A DNA stretch of 64,000 nt from Isoetes taiwanensis (GCA_021234155.1 JAJEKV010000003.1:11653819-11717818), one strand, 5' to 3'; shown: positions 46,011-55,795, counted from the first letter of the stretch. Numbers and translations: made by a program. Notes: generated by a model not told the origin, from the sequence alone.

Positions 46011-46274
46011 TGTCAACAAAGTCTAGAACACTATAAATCAATCACGCCAGTATAGGAAATTTTCCTATAATGACCTAAAACAATTCCCCAACTCAACAAG
46101 TCATTTTTAGCCTTGATAATTTTGCCTTTAAAATTATTTTTAATTTAGCCTATATAAAATCTCTCGAAATTCTTTTTTTTTGAATGCAATGAATGGAATA
46201 AAATGTCGTGAGAATTTATTGCATGAAATGCAATATTCTCCATATATACCATATACATGTCATGTCCAAGGAAG

Positions 46275-46350
46275 ACCGAAATGCGCCAGCGTGTTAATTC
46301 AAGCAATCAATTATTCACGCTAACTTATTTCTAATTGTGCCTATATAAAT
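46275..46350 (+). promoter_or_regulatory. promoter P2 of the long T2 gene
   Basis: TATA box CTATATAAAT at 46341-46350 with AATTATTCACGCTAA and GCGCCAGCGTGTTAAT upstream, in the same order and spacing as P1. It faces the exons that follow. Confidence 0.6.
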
Positions 46351-46389
46351 CCATTTTACGCTCTCAAAGTTCCTACATTTTCTTCCTTC

Positions 46390-46663
46390 ATACGATTTGC
46401 GGTTGGCTATACTGGCTGTGTTTGGATCCGGCCCCGAAATCTTGGTGAGCAGATTTATATTCATCAATGTTAGATGTTTGGTTTCGCAATTCCTAACTTA
46501 CTAAAAGACTCCGCCTTTTGTTCTCAGAGCATCCATCTGTAGCAGGACATCGGAGACTCGCAATTAAAACCAAAAGCGAGGACTAAGGTCCGCGAATCGA
46601 AAAGCCTCGAATTAAAACCACAAGCATCTATCCTCCTTCCAAATTCGAGAACTCAAGGTTAGT
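46390..46663 (+). ncRNA. probable untranslated leader exons of the long T2 transcript
   Basis: Two exon-like pieces without a long frame. The first ends GAAATCTTG|GTGAGCAG (about 46444), the second begins after TTGTTCTCAG (about 46528) and ends GAACTCAAG|GTTAGTTTT (about 46658). Good donor and acceptor sites after a TATA box suggest a spliced 5' leader. Inference from splice signals only. Confidence 0.4.
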
Positions 46664-46917
46664 TTTCATTTAGTTTTAAGTATCATCTCAATGGCAGGTT
46701 TAATCCAAGAAGACAAGCTTTTGCATTTGCTCGAGGCGAGAGGAAGCAGATGATGTTTATGAAAACCGCAATAGTTTTTATAAACTTCATCCGCTTCTTT
46801 TTTTTCGAAAGTAAATTCTTGAGTTTCTCTTCCTGAATTAATCATGCTATTGCATGCAAGTTTCTATTATGAATGTGTAGTAGAAAGCATTAGAAAAATC
46901 AAAGATAATATTTGAAA

Positions 46918-47206
46918 CACGCTAAGCGTGTTTTAGGTAATCTTAGTTTCAACATGAATACACGCCGGGCGTGCATTCAGCCAGGGAGGAGAAAAACCTG
47001 TGCATGCATAGATAAGTAAATAGATAAAGGCCGTGCAATTATTTACACGCGGTTATCGAATGCACGCCGAGCGTGTATAGTTTTTCCTATATAGCGCTTT
47101 ACACCGTGCAAAACAATTGTATCCCTACTTTCAACTTTTACGCTAAACACGGGCGTGTCTCTTAGTTTCTAAGTTTATAAATAAAGAAATATAACACGCC
47201 AGCGTG
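46918..47206. repeat. CACGCC-GGCGTG palindromes, cluster 1
   Basis: Perfect or near-perfect 13-bp palindromes CACGCTAAGCGTG (46918), CACGCCGGGCGTG (46961), CACGCCGAGCGTG (47063), plus shortened forms near 47150 and 47194. They lie between exon-like blocks. Confidence 0.85.
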
Positions 47207-47229
47207 AATACCGATACTCGCTCACTTCC

Positions 47230-47940
47230 TATTGATAGATGCCGTGTTACATTAATCACCCGGTTGGTGACGAAGATGGATTGAATTACATTTGGGCCAG
47301 CAATCACACCAGCCCGCCTCGCTTTGGCTCCAATCTCCACCGGTTGAACCGCAACCGAAAGCACCGGTTCGGGCTGGAGCACCATCTTGCAACCCACGGA
47401 GTACTTGGATCAAGTAATGATGATGGCAGCAGAGCGCAGGGCAATGATAGATCTGGGCTCGGGGCCCTTGCAATCGCATCTGGGGCTCGCCCTCTTATCT
47501 AATCACTTCGAGAATGCAAGGTACATGCATTGATCGAGAGTGAATCTCGCATCCGTCATTTCGAGATTCAAAATGAGGAGCCAAGTTTCTTAGTGGTTAG
47601 CCTCTATGCCCGGATGCCCCAACACGAACCACTACCACAAAGGCGGTATACGATGCAATGGAGATGGCTCAACCAATGGAACCACTACCGCTTGGCTTCT
47701 CTGATGCATTGGAGGTTCAACCAATGGAGCGGGAGGTGGAGCAGGGAGGAGGAGCAGGGAGGTGGAGGTGGAGCAAAAGGGGGTGGTGGAGCTAGAGCCC
47801 CGTGTTTTTTGCCGGGTTTTACCGAAGAATTCACTATGCCCCGCAATGCAAATGGGAGATCGATAGCCCAGCTACTCAGAGACCGGGCTTGAAACAAAGA
47901 GTCCGGGATTTTGTCCGGTTTATCCAGCTTTATCCAGATT
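47230..47940 (+). pseudogene. T2 coding block of unknown function
   Basis: Pieces in two or three phases read as protein: TEYLDQVMMMAAERRAMIDLGSG followed by LALLSNHFENARYMH, then ESESRIRHFEIQNEEPSF, TTTTKAVYDAMEMAQPMEP and a Gly-rich stretch caused by GGAGGTGGAGC repeats. The end RDFVRFIQLYPDYIQL may be the C-terminus. No domain is recognised. Breaks at about 47520 and 47620 suggest decay or introns. Position between promoter P2 and the RG-rich exon suggests an extra exon or a separate small gene. Confidence 0.35.
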
Positions 47941-48702
47941 ATATACAATTGTAATCTTTTTCCAATGAATACAACAAATTTTGTCTACTTCTATATTTCT
48001 ACAATGTAATACATGTTACATACCTTTTTAAGCGGTTTCTTGGCCATGCAACAAATGTTCCAACACTTTCTCCAACCGTGATCCCCACCGGGTGTCTGCG
48101 AGGTAAAGCTTCATCCATAGCGCCAGCCAGATTAATCATCAGAATTCCTGGACATACTTATCCCCGAAAGCGAATTCCATGACAAGTTCATATCGGATCG
48201 ATGGAGTCGATCTTGCATAATCCTACTTTCCTTTTCTCGATTTGTAGTTAACATGAAACATTCATCTTCGACCTTTGAAAAATTGCTATTCGAACACCTA
48301 CTATTGGAAATTAATGTTCAAGCTATTGGAATGAGATGAGTACCGCAATTCTCAGAGCCATTCTTGAGAAGTCTGATTTGAGTCTCCGAAGCTGATTTGA
48401 GAAGTCAAGGCGCTATGGAAACTCGGCGGTCGGGAAAATTCAATTAGAAGAAAGATTAGGTTAACTACGTTTAGGCTGGATAAATTTGGCGGGATTTTAA
48501 AAACTTAATGAAAGAAGTCGTCCATGGTCTTCGTCATTATTATTTGTATGTGTCAAGAATATTTCAAACTCCATTTTGTGTTTTCTTGAAATTCAAATTT
48601 CTCTATTTCTCGTACAGGTAGAAAAAGCTATTTCTTCGAAAGCATTTCGAAAGGCCAGATCCGGCGACCTTGGGCTTCCGACTGTTACTAGGCGACTCCG
48701 GA
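47941..48702. other. T2 non-coding stretch
   Basis: Spacer or intron without palindromes. An upstream frame at 48576 passes through the RG-exon region in the wrong phase. Confidence 0.4.
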
Positions 48703-49104
48703 GATGTCTTCTAAAGCGAATCGAGGTCGAGGCGGACGGGGCAGAGGAAGCGGTGGAAGAGGAATCTCTAAACCCGGCTCTTCTCAAGTTTCAGAGGACG
48801 TTGATCAGAATACACAGAATACACAGAACCCTATTCGGGTAAAAGCATGAAAGGGTGTCTATAAATGTATCCCTTTTGGTACATGTGGCTATATTACACA
48901 AATCACCCAAAGTACCCAAAAAGTACATGCATAGCCAAATAATATCCGAAATTTAGCTTAAATGTATATGCAAAGTACATAAAATCGAAAAGTGTATGTT
49001 TATACAAATAAAAAATAACCAAAATGTACGTGAAAAGTATCCATATTTGTACATCAATTCGGTACAATGTACGTACACCCTTTCATGCTTTTACCCATTC
49101 AAGG
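48703..49104 (+). CDS. RG-rich first coding exon of the ParB/methyltransferase-like gene, split by a MITE
   Basis: An ATG at 48703 opens MSSKANRGRGGRGRGSGGRG, an RGG-type nucleic-acid-binding tail, followed by SKPGSSQVSEDVDQNTQN. At 48836 a 260-bp MITE interrupts it. Beyond its copy of the ATTC duplication the text CAAG|GTATTT forms a good splice donor (49101-49104 then GT). The exon would join to the acceptor TTTGCAG at 49544, giving PIQVLKRKKTPTN in frame. As it stands, the MITE adds a stop (TGA at 48848-48850). Confidence 0.55.
48837..49096. mobile_element. MITE, 260 bp, perfect 22-bp TIRs
   Basis: Ends GGGTAAAAGCATGAAAGGGT(GT) and its exact reverse complement. The flanking 4-bp word ATTC is at 48833-48836 and 49097-49100. 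The interior is AT-rich with several GTACAT words. It sits inside the RG-rich exon. Confidence 0.95.
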
Positions 49105-49443
49105 TATTTAATTTGCCACAGTGTGTGGAGAGTATTATGCTTGCATGAATTTGAGATATTTCCTTTCACTTAATATGCTTTGCATGAGTTTGAGTTATTA
49201 TGCTTTGCATGAATTTTAAGTATTAACATCAGTTAATGCTCTGATTGTCCGTTCTGTAGAACATAATTTTGCTCTGTTTTATATATAGAATATAGCGGTG
49301 TTAGACAGTTGGAGATAGCAATGTTCAATGAGGTTAAATAGTGTGAAATATGCATTCATGAAGGGTATGCAGCTTAAAATGTGGATGCAAAATAATTTAG
49401 TTTCAAGTTAACGCATAGCATGGTCAATAATAGGAGATACCAA

Positions 49444-49494
49444 CACGCCAAGCGTGATTTGTACTAATTTAGGTTTAAATGCACGCCAAGCGTG
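49444..49494. repeat. CACGCCAAGCGTG palindromes, cluster 2
   Basis: Two exact copies of CACGCCAAGCGTG at 49444 and 49482, 38 bp apart, in the intron directly before the acceptor at 49544. Confidence 0.9.
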
Positions 49495-49544
49495 ATCTCT
49501 TGTTCTGAAAAGTACTCTAAAAAGTGCTCATCTTCATTTGCAGT

Positions 49545-50690
49545 GCTCAAGAGGAAGAAAACCCCTACTAATTCGGTTCTAATCCCGCCAAGAAAGCAAG
49601 GGCGGGCGACCCGAATGCGCATACCATATGATCTCACCTTAGATGATGAAGGGCCGATTCTTATAGCAACCAATCGACCCCGCGCCTGGAAGAGGAAATG
49701 GACGAGGGTGCCGAGTGGTACGCTGACCTTGCCAAGACAAATGGCAAGCTCGACTTAACTCTCTTCTCGAGGAAAAAGGAAGCGCATAAGATGGCCAAAC
49801 AAGGGATCCTAATCTCTTGTGAGGAAGAGGATGACACCAACCGCAAATTGCTCTTGGAGATTACACAGAAGCAGAAGAAAGATCTGCTCAGACTTACTCA
49901 CTGTAGAGCTACCGCATACAAGGATACGCTCATGAAGGCGGATGTGAACGGTGAGACATGTTTTAAGTATGGTTGGCCAACCAATGTAGCGATTCGCCCA
50001 ATATCTATTTGCCAAGGGGTTACAAATTGCATGTAGAGGCATGTTCACTAAACCGACACCAAGTCACTATTTGCGGCAAAGCTAGGAATTAGCTGACTTG
50101 AAAGCTTCTAAAAGGGTCCTAGATCTAGGGAAGAATGTTCAACCCGCAGTTGTCGAAGGCATGGAGGCTTCGCTTTTGAGAATGAACAGACAGTGGCGCA
50201 AATGAGAGGCCATGAACAAGTCAATAAGTATCGACCATTATCCATTGGGTCTTAAGGAAACTTTTATGATCCATGTGAAGTCCCTCATCCGTTCACCAAG
50301 CTCCATTTATGTTAGCAGGAGATATGATCCAACGCACATGCCATGGAGATTGTTCAGAGCATGATTAGTAATCCAGGTCAAATGCCTATGCCAGCGGATG
50401 TGCTACCTTGGGATATGATCTCGAACAAGCCTGCTGTGTGGACGAACGTCCATGAGCTATTATCAAGTGATGATATTAAATATGTCATCATCGACGGGCA
50501 AACATTCCGTTGAGGCACAAAAGGCCATCATCGCAAAAGTAACAAACAAAGGCCAAAAAGTGTTCTACAATCACTATGCGCGTATAGGAGGTGTCGTATC
50601 TTGATGCCAATACTTCACCTGCAGATTTGGTCGAGATTAGTGCAACTTTGAATGAAATGGGGAAGACATTTCTATACAAAAGGTAATCAA
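49545..50690 (+). pseudogene. ParB-like domain region of the long T2 gene
   Basis: After the acceptor the frame gives VLKRKKTPTNSVLIPPRKQGRATRMRIPYDLT, a basic segment. A shift near 49690 leads to EEMDEGAEWYADLAKTNGKLDLTLFS and an acidic, helical region. Near 50330-50560 come HAMEIVQSMISNPGQMPMPADVLPWD and then KYVIIDGQ. One nucleotide out of phase follow HSVEAQKAIIAKVTNKG and VFYNHYARIGG. The arrangement I-DGQH-x-x-x-A-x-K is that of ParB/sulfiredoxin-fold domains, in which a Gly-x-His segment near a helix binds nucleotide. ParB-like domains often precede DNA methyltransferases in phage proteins, and a methyltransferase-like block follows here. At least four frame breaks show decay. Confidence 0.5.
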
Positions 50691-50707
50691 CCTGGTTTCA
50701 TAAATTG

Positions 50708-50966
50708 TATTCACGCCAGGCGTGCTTTCAAATCAAATCAATTCACGCCAGGCGTGTTTTCAAATCAATCGAATTCACGCCAGGCGTGTTTTCAAGTCAA
50801 CCAATTGATTTGAAAACACGCGGGCGCGAATTCGATTGATTTGAAAACACGCCGGGCGGAATTGGTTTGATTTGAAAGCACGCCGGCGCGGAATTGCATT
50901 AGTAACTTTATTCATTTCACGCCAAAGCGATTTTTCTCTTCATCAATTCTATTCAAATCACGCGGC
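50708..50966. repeat. array of CACGCC(A/G)GGCGTG palindromes, cluster 3
   Basis: Exact CACGCCAGGCGTG at 50712, 50744 and 50776 (32-bp period) within repeats of ATTCACGCC...TTTCAAATCAATC. From about 50800 the same unit continues in reverse orientation with mutated palindromes (50816, 50847, 50879, 50918, 50957). The array lies between the ParB-like and methyltransferase-like exons. Confidence 0.95.
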
Positions 50967-51050
50967 GTGTTTCTATTCTATGATACTCGATTCAATGTCC
51001 GCATTCATTGCAGTCCATACGTTGAACAACCCGCCACCGCCAACAATTAA

Positions 51051-52891
51051 GTGGAATATGGCTGCCCATTGCCCACCGCATTGTATGGTCAAAGTCCGAG
51101 GCATTCAAGCTGGCGGAGGCCGGACTACTCGCCGCAGCATAATTATACAGAGAAGAAGAAGACCGCAAGAAAATCAAAGAAAAAGGTGGTGATGACATTG
51201 CGTATCCTTCAAAAGCTCATCCAGCCAGCCTTCAGGACCAAACTACACTCGTATAAGATTGTGTTTTGTAAGGAGGCGGATGGCTCAAGTGGAATGAATT
51301 CAGGGACGCTTTATGCACAAGGGAAGCTGCCGATACTATGGGTAGGGTGCCTCCCCGTTGATGTAAGCATCTTTGACTTGAATGTGACAGATGATGAGAA
51401 AGACTCGGGGCTAGACGACGCCGAGACCATTTGGGTTTTAGACCGCTGCTTAAAGAAGGAAGTCTTATACAAGAAGGGTGCTTTCACCAAGGATAGGATG
51501 TCCTTCGTTGAGTGCTTTGCAGTCATGTAAAGGATGTACGACAATGAAGTCACCATAGGAGCCGAAGTTACAAAGGCTATCTGGGGATGTGGCATTATCC
51601 GAAATTGGATTGTTTGGACAAATACAAGGTCGTTAATGATGACATCAAGAAGTTTGTATTCTGTCAAAGGACTTCCTAAAGAATTGGAAGGCTAAAAATA
51701 CAAAACATAAGGAGACTCTACCCCCAAGGTAATTGGTGAGTTGAGAAGAAAAGTGGCCCTTGTGAAGAAGATTACCGGAGAAGACGACACCGTCCAAAGA
51801 TTCAGTCTCCATTGGGTACAAAGGTCTCTTGCCGATTCAACTTCCGACCTTAAAAATATATCACTCTTTGTGTTGGACAGCGGGGTGGGAGAGGAGATAT
51901 GGGCATGAACCGTAAGGACTACGAAGAGCTTCTTTACCACCAGTATAGGATTGACAACCGAGAGGTCCTTCACTATTGTCATCGTTTGTCCTTGGTGAGT
52001 CACATCTGCATGCACTATCTCTGGCTTCATGATCCGGAGTGCCTCAAAGTTATTAGGGAGGGATGCCTAATATATGATGTTAAGGATAATGAGTCGCGAA
52101 CGTAATCGGAAGATGGCACATGTGATCTTTATTATGATATCCATGCCGCCGACGAGGAATATGATATTGCTAAGGCCAAGGGTGACAATAGCAAAGGCAT
52201 GGGAATGTTTTCTTCTAGATGATCCGACTTAAGAACTATATTCTTTCATACGGATCAGGGATCGATCGAACAGGATGAGATGAGGAAAGAGGATGAGGAT
52301 CGGGACCCCCTCCTAAGTGGGGAAATCAAGTACGAGCTACAAACTAAGGAGAAGGGCCCCTTAAATAAAAATGGATTTCCCCCGTCTATGGCTGCTTACC
52401 TCGTCGAGGCATTTGCTCCAATTGATACAACCTGCTTGGAGCTTCATGTTGGAGGTTATATTGCCCGAGAGGCTCTTATGGGTGCAAGAAGATGTCACTG
52501 CTTTGTGAGTGATGAGCAGGCCAAAGACTTTCTTGAACCATTCCTCATGCATGTGCTTGCCAAGTCTCCTAAAGGCCCTTATGGCAACCTGAAATCATCA
52601 ACAATCAAAAGTCTCGTAGACTTGTCCAATTCGAAAGTGGACGTTGCTCCTGGAGAGGGAACTAGTAATCTGCAGCCTGATAAGGAAAGCAGTAATGAAC
52701 AAATAGCTGCTAAACTGGTTGCTCAAAGTACTGTGATGGCGGCGAACTTAGGGAATATCCTTGCCCACATTGCGAGTGATGCAAGCAACAATAGAGTAGA
52801 TTCACAGGTTAACAATGAAATAATTGACAGGAAACCGAAAATGAAGGCAACGGCGGCTCTAGTGATTCACAAAAGCCTGCCAAATCAATAG
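51051..52891 (+). pseudogene. DNA N6A/N4C methyltransferase-like region of the long T2 gene
   Basis: The first open part (51051-51530) has a basic start (KKKTARKSKKKV) and unknown text with GKLPILWVGCLPVDVSIFDL. At 51830-52100 there is NISLFVLDSG and, after a shift, MNRKDYEELLYHQYRIDN. This could be the motif IV region, although a DPPY box is not recognisable. The last frame (52280-52891) gives NKNGFPPSMAAYLVEAFAPIDTTCLELHVGGYIAREALMGARRC, then VSDEQAKDFLEPFL. This matches the layout of the motif X-I-II region of amino-methyltransferases: substrate-side helix, beta strand, Gly-rich loop, and a strand after G-x-R. If correct it would methylate DNA. Frame breaks and a missing catalytic box argue that this copy is inactive. 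Confidence 0.4.
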
Positions 52892-53035
52892 TAAAATAAT
52901 GTCGGTTGAAGGACGCAAAATGAACTAATAGAAAATAACAATTCTAACAGTCAGAAGAAGACGAAGATTAAGGGTGGCGGAGGGGAGAATGACGCCGATG
53001 ACGGCAGCGAAACTGAAGATGATAGGTATGGCCTT

Positions 53036-53185
53036 GCCGACGAAATAGCGCCACGCGTGATTTAATTTGTATTACCTTTGAATTAAATCGCCAAGCCGTG
53101 CTTTGATTATTTTTCGTTGTCAAACTAAATCACGCGAAAGCGATTTGGTTATGACTATTTCAAATCACGCTTGGCGCCGTTTGTA
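53036..53185. repeat. degenerate CACGCC-type palindromes, cluster 4
   Basis: CGCCACGCGTGA, CGCCAAGCCGTG, CACGCGAAAGCGA and CACGCTTGGCGCCG within 150 bp, directly before the HAD exon. They look like mutated forms of the 13-bp palindrome. Confidence 0.6.
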
Positions 53186-53223
53186 TAGTTTGTGTTATCG
53201 TGATCTTGCTCGACCGGATACAT

Positions 53224-53876
53224 GTTTGATGTTTCAGCTTCCATTGCGTTTCTAAGAAGGTTGTGGTGTTCGACCTAAACGGAGTCCTTTGCAAGACTTT
53301 TCCGAAAAAAAAAAGTGGCTAGAGAACGGTTTCATCGACACGCCGAGAATCAAACACCAAGTGGATCTATCCGCGGCACGCAAGACTTGAAGGAGATGCT
53401 AGACGAGGCATTCGTTTATTTCGAGTTGGTATTTGGTCATCCATGGAACTAAGGAACATCAAGGATACTTTGGAGGCACTGGGGAAATGCATAGAAATTG
53501 GTTGACCCTTTGGGATCGAACAAATGCGTGAAGTTCACTAATCCCAAGGATCCAACAGCAAGCCTATCTTCATCAAACACTTGAGTAACATGATGGACGA
53601 ACTTGGTATCGAGAATAAGGATGATATAATCATAGTGGATGATGATGCTCTCAAATGCTTCTACAATCAAACACAAAGCCCCTGAATCCACCATCTTACG
53701 ATCCAAAAAACTTTGGGACAGATGATTTTCTGGTGAAGTTTGTGTCTATCATGCATAATTTGGCTATGGGGATGACGGTGGGTGAAGTGTTAGATTCGTA
53801 CCCAGAACTGGATAGAACGGCTGACATGGAACCACACCTTGTTAAATACGTGGAAAAACATGGATTGATCCCTTAA
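53224..53876 (+). pseudogene. HAD superfamily FCP1/SCP-like phosphatase, frameshifted (T2 cargo)
   Basis: After an acceptor GATGTTTCAG (ending about 53238) the text reads SKKVVVFDLNGVLCKTFP, with the same D-L-N substitution as the T1 copy. Later it gives FRVGIWSSMELRNIKDTLEALGKC, equivalent to VGIWSSMQLSNVEDVF in T1. At 53590-53660 comes ELGIENKDDIIIVDDDALKCFYN, the DD motif, followed by SYDPKNFGTDDFLVKFV and a stop at 53876. Shifts at about 53310, 53430 and 53500 break it. The shared DLNGVL, GIWSSM and DD blocks make it homologous to 32412-33135. Position directly after the methyltransferase-like exons suggests it is either the last part of the same transcript or a separate gene. Confidence 0.7.
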
Positions 53877-54182
53877 TGTTTTATTGGAATATATGATATT
53901 TTTGTATGATATTTGTGCCATGTATCGATAATTTCGAGTCTGGAATTGCCTCGCAAATAATGCAATTTGTTATTATCAAACCTAATATTATCATCTATTG
54001 AGCAAGCAATATTTGTCTCATCTATGTTAGCAACTTGCTCTTCATTTCTGCATATTTCAATTCGCATATGAAAAGTCACACGTGAATCGCAACCTTATGT
54101 TATTTTTGAAGTCCAAAAAAAAAGATTAAAAAAAACAAAAACCCCCTAGAAGACAATAGCAGGTTGGCGTGATTTTGGAGTT

Positions 54183-54213
54183 GACATAATCCCAATTTAA
54201 TTGGATGATGGTT
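54183..54213 (-). repeat. T2 right terminal inverted repeat
   Basis: Reverse complement starts AACCATCATCCAATTAAATT; pairs with 41693-41723. ACAG follows at 54214-54217. Confidence 0.9.
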
Positions 54214-54823
54214 ACAGGTAGAATCTGTCAAGGAGATAGTAAGTTCTTTGATCTCCTTTTCTTTTATTGCTCCAAGAGTATTGTTGTGAGGAAGATGGGG
54301 GAATATAGATGAAGTTAGACATCAGCCTATCCCATGCAGTTCTCTCTCCTTTGGACATATTCATTTGTTTCCCTAGCTTCTGATCCCACACAGGTGTGTT
54401 ATTGAAATCTCCAGCCATGAGCCAGTTTTTTATTTGATGATTTTGGATCCATGTATCTATTTGCATCCACTAAGCTTCTCTTTCTGCTGGGTCAGTAGAT
54501 GCATAAACATTAATTATCCCAATGACATTTTCTCCCTTTTCCAGAACTGCCACAGTCCACCTGCCACTGTCATGCTTATATTTTTCAACACAATTGAAAT
54601 CTTTCCAGGCCATACAAATCCCTCCCTTAGTACCATCAGCTACAGTCCATATGGAATCTCCATTTGGTATGATCCATTTTCCTAAATTTGAAGATTCAAA
54701 TTCAGGTAGCCTATGTTCTTGTAACATAATAATCTCTGCTTTCATATCTTTTAATGCTATCAGTACCCTTTTTCTCTTGAGAGGGCCTTTAATGCCTCTC
54801 AGGTTCCAAGTTGTGATTCTCAT
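54214..54823 (-). pseudogene. L1-type LINE endonuclease (upstream half, interrupted by T2)
   Basis: On the minus strand ORF2 starts MRITTWNLRGIKG and shows IIMLQEHRLPE (catalytic Glu), IINVYAS, MAGDFNNTP (Asp/Asn of the active site) and LLDRFYL just before T2. A TAG at about 54470 breaks the frame after EREA. The SDH motif and the RT lie on the other side of T2 at 41692 and below. No ORF1 is found upstream, so the element is 5'-truncated near 54850. Confidence 0.9.
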
Positions 54824-55458
54824 TGGACAAAGAGATTCTTTTTGCCTTGGCTTCTCAGGTTCAAGGCAGGACTATTCTCTGAAAAATGCTCTACCTTAAA
54901 TGCTAACAATAAAAAAATGGACTCACATTTCAAATTAAAAAACTTAGCTATATAGGAAATAATAAAAAAAGGGTGACGAGATACCGGGACAGGGGAACCC
55001 TGGACCACCCGAATTCGTCGGGATACCCAGACCCAGTAATCCCCGACAAAAAAAAAAAAAAAAAAAAAAGTTCTAGTGCTGCAGAAATCCGGGCGGTCGA
55101 CCTGGGGTCGGACCGCCCAAATTGGTGAATCCGCTGTGAGGCCGCTTCAATTCTAACTACAGAGGGCTGCCAGGGAGAGTTAACAAGGGTAAGATCCAAG
55201 CGGAAGGCCGACAAGGTAATCAAGAAAGCCAAAAAGCAACAGGCCCGAGAGCAAACCAAGATAAAGAACAGATGAATCAGAGCAGGGCGCTTGAAACTGA
55301 GAAAAACAAACAAGAATGGCACGAAAAATCTTGAGGATCCAATCTCATGGCCGAGGAGGTGATCAAAAAAGGCAAAAAGGCAGCAGGCCCGGGAGCAATC
55401 CAAGAGTCAGAAGAGAAGAAGCAGAGCTGGGAATGGGGTTGGGAATGAAGAACAAACA
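54824..55458. repeat. spacer with poly(A) run and an imperfect duplication
   Basis: A run of about 22 A lies at 55050-55071. Two related blocks, AAGCCAAAAAGCAACAGGCCCGAGAGCAA (near 55225) and AAGGCAAAAAGGCAGCAGGCCCGGGAGCAA (near 55370), are about 148 bp apart. No gene recognised; it may be the leader of a LINE. Confidence 0.5.
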
Positions 55459-55462
55459 AGAA

Positions 55463-55620
55463 TATGTAGCACAATAACAGGGGGTTACTTTTAGATTTTT
55501 ATACGCTTTTTCACATGGTTTTTCTATGATTTCATTGTTGTATTCGTTGAGGTGTACTAAATAGTATTTCTAGAGTGCACCCTTTATGGGCCGTTGATTT
55601 TCGTTGGTTGGAACAATCCG
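55463..55620 (+). repeat. copy of the element end found at 1438
   Basis: TGTAGCACAATAACAGGGGG starts at 55466 after ATA. Homology with 1438-1610 extends through TACGCTTTTTCACA and TTCTAGAGTGCACC. A third, shorter copy starts at 56332. Confidence 0.8.
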
Positions 55621-55638
55621 AGGGTTGTTGTCTTTCTC

Positions 55639-55795
55639 TGCATGTGTTTGTGCATGAACACTGCGCATGTATATGCATGTGCATGTGCATGTGTGTGCAT
55701 GTGCATGTGCATGTTCATGTGCATGAGTATTGTGCATGTGCAAGTGCATGTGCATGCGTGCATGTGTGTGCATGTGTGCATATGCATGTGTACTT
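55639..55795 (+). repeat. TGCATG-type microsatellite
   Basis: About 155 bp of alternating TGCATG/TGTG words. It creates His/Cys-rich open frames on both strands that are not genes. Confidence 0.95.

Larger units (their letters stand above)
41693..54213. mobile_element. DNA transposon T2, 12.5 kb, with cargo genes
   Basis: Terminal inverted repeats of 31 bp start AACCATCATTCAATTAAATT on the left and AACCATCATCCAATTAAATT (reverse complement) on the right, with 2 mismatches in all. A 4-bp direct duplication (ACAG) borders them and the host LINE reads through when T2 is removed, so the ends are exact. Inside: a minus-strand DDE-like transposase (41893-44683), then plus-strand genes: the acidic protein, a multi-exon ParB-like/methyltransferase-like gene and a HAD phosphatase. 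A 260-bp MITE lies within. Four-bp duplications occur in superfamilies such as Sola, Academ and Ginger; I cannot assign T2 to one. Confidence 0.9.

Noticed and set aside
47685-47948. Pro-rich ORF on the minus strand
   Set aside because: Antisense of a GGAGGTGGAGC repeat in the T2 coding block.
41693-54213. T2 as a Helitron or CACTA element
   Set aside because: Ends lack TC/CTRR and a terminal hairpin, and do not start with CACTA; the duplication is 4 bp rather than 0 or 3 bp.
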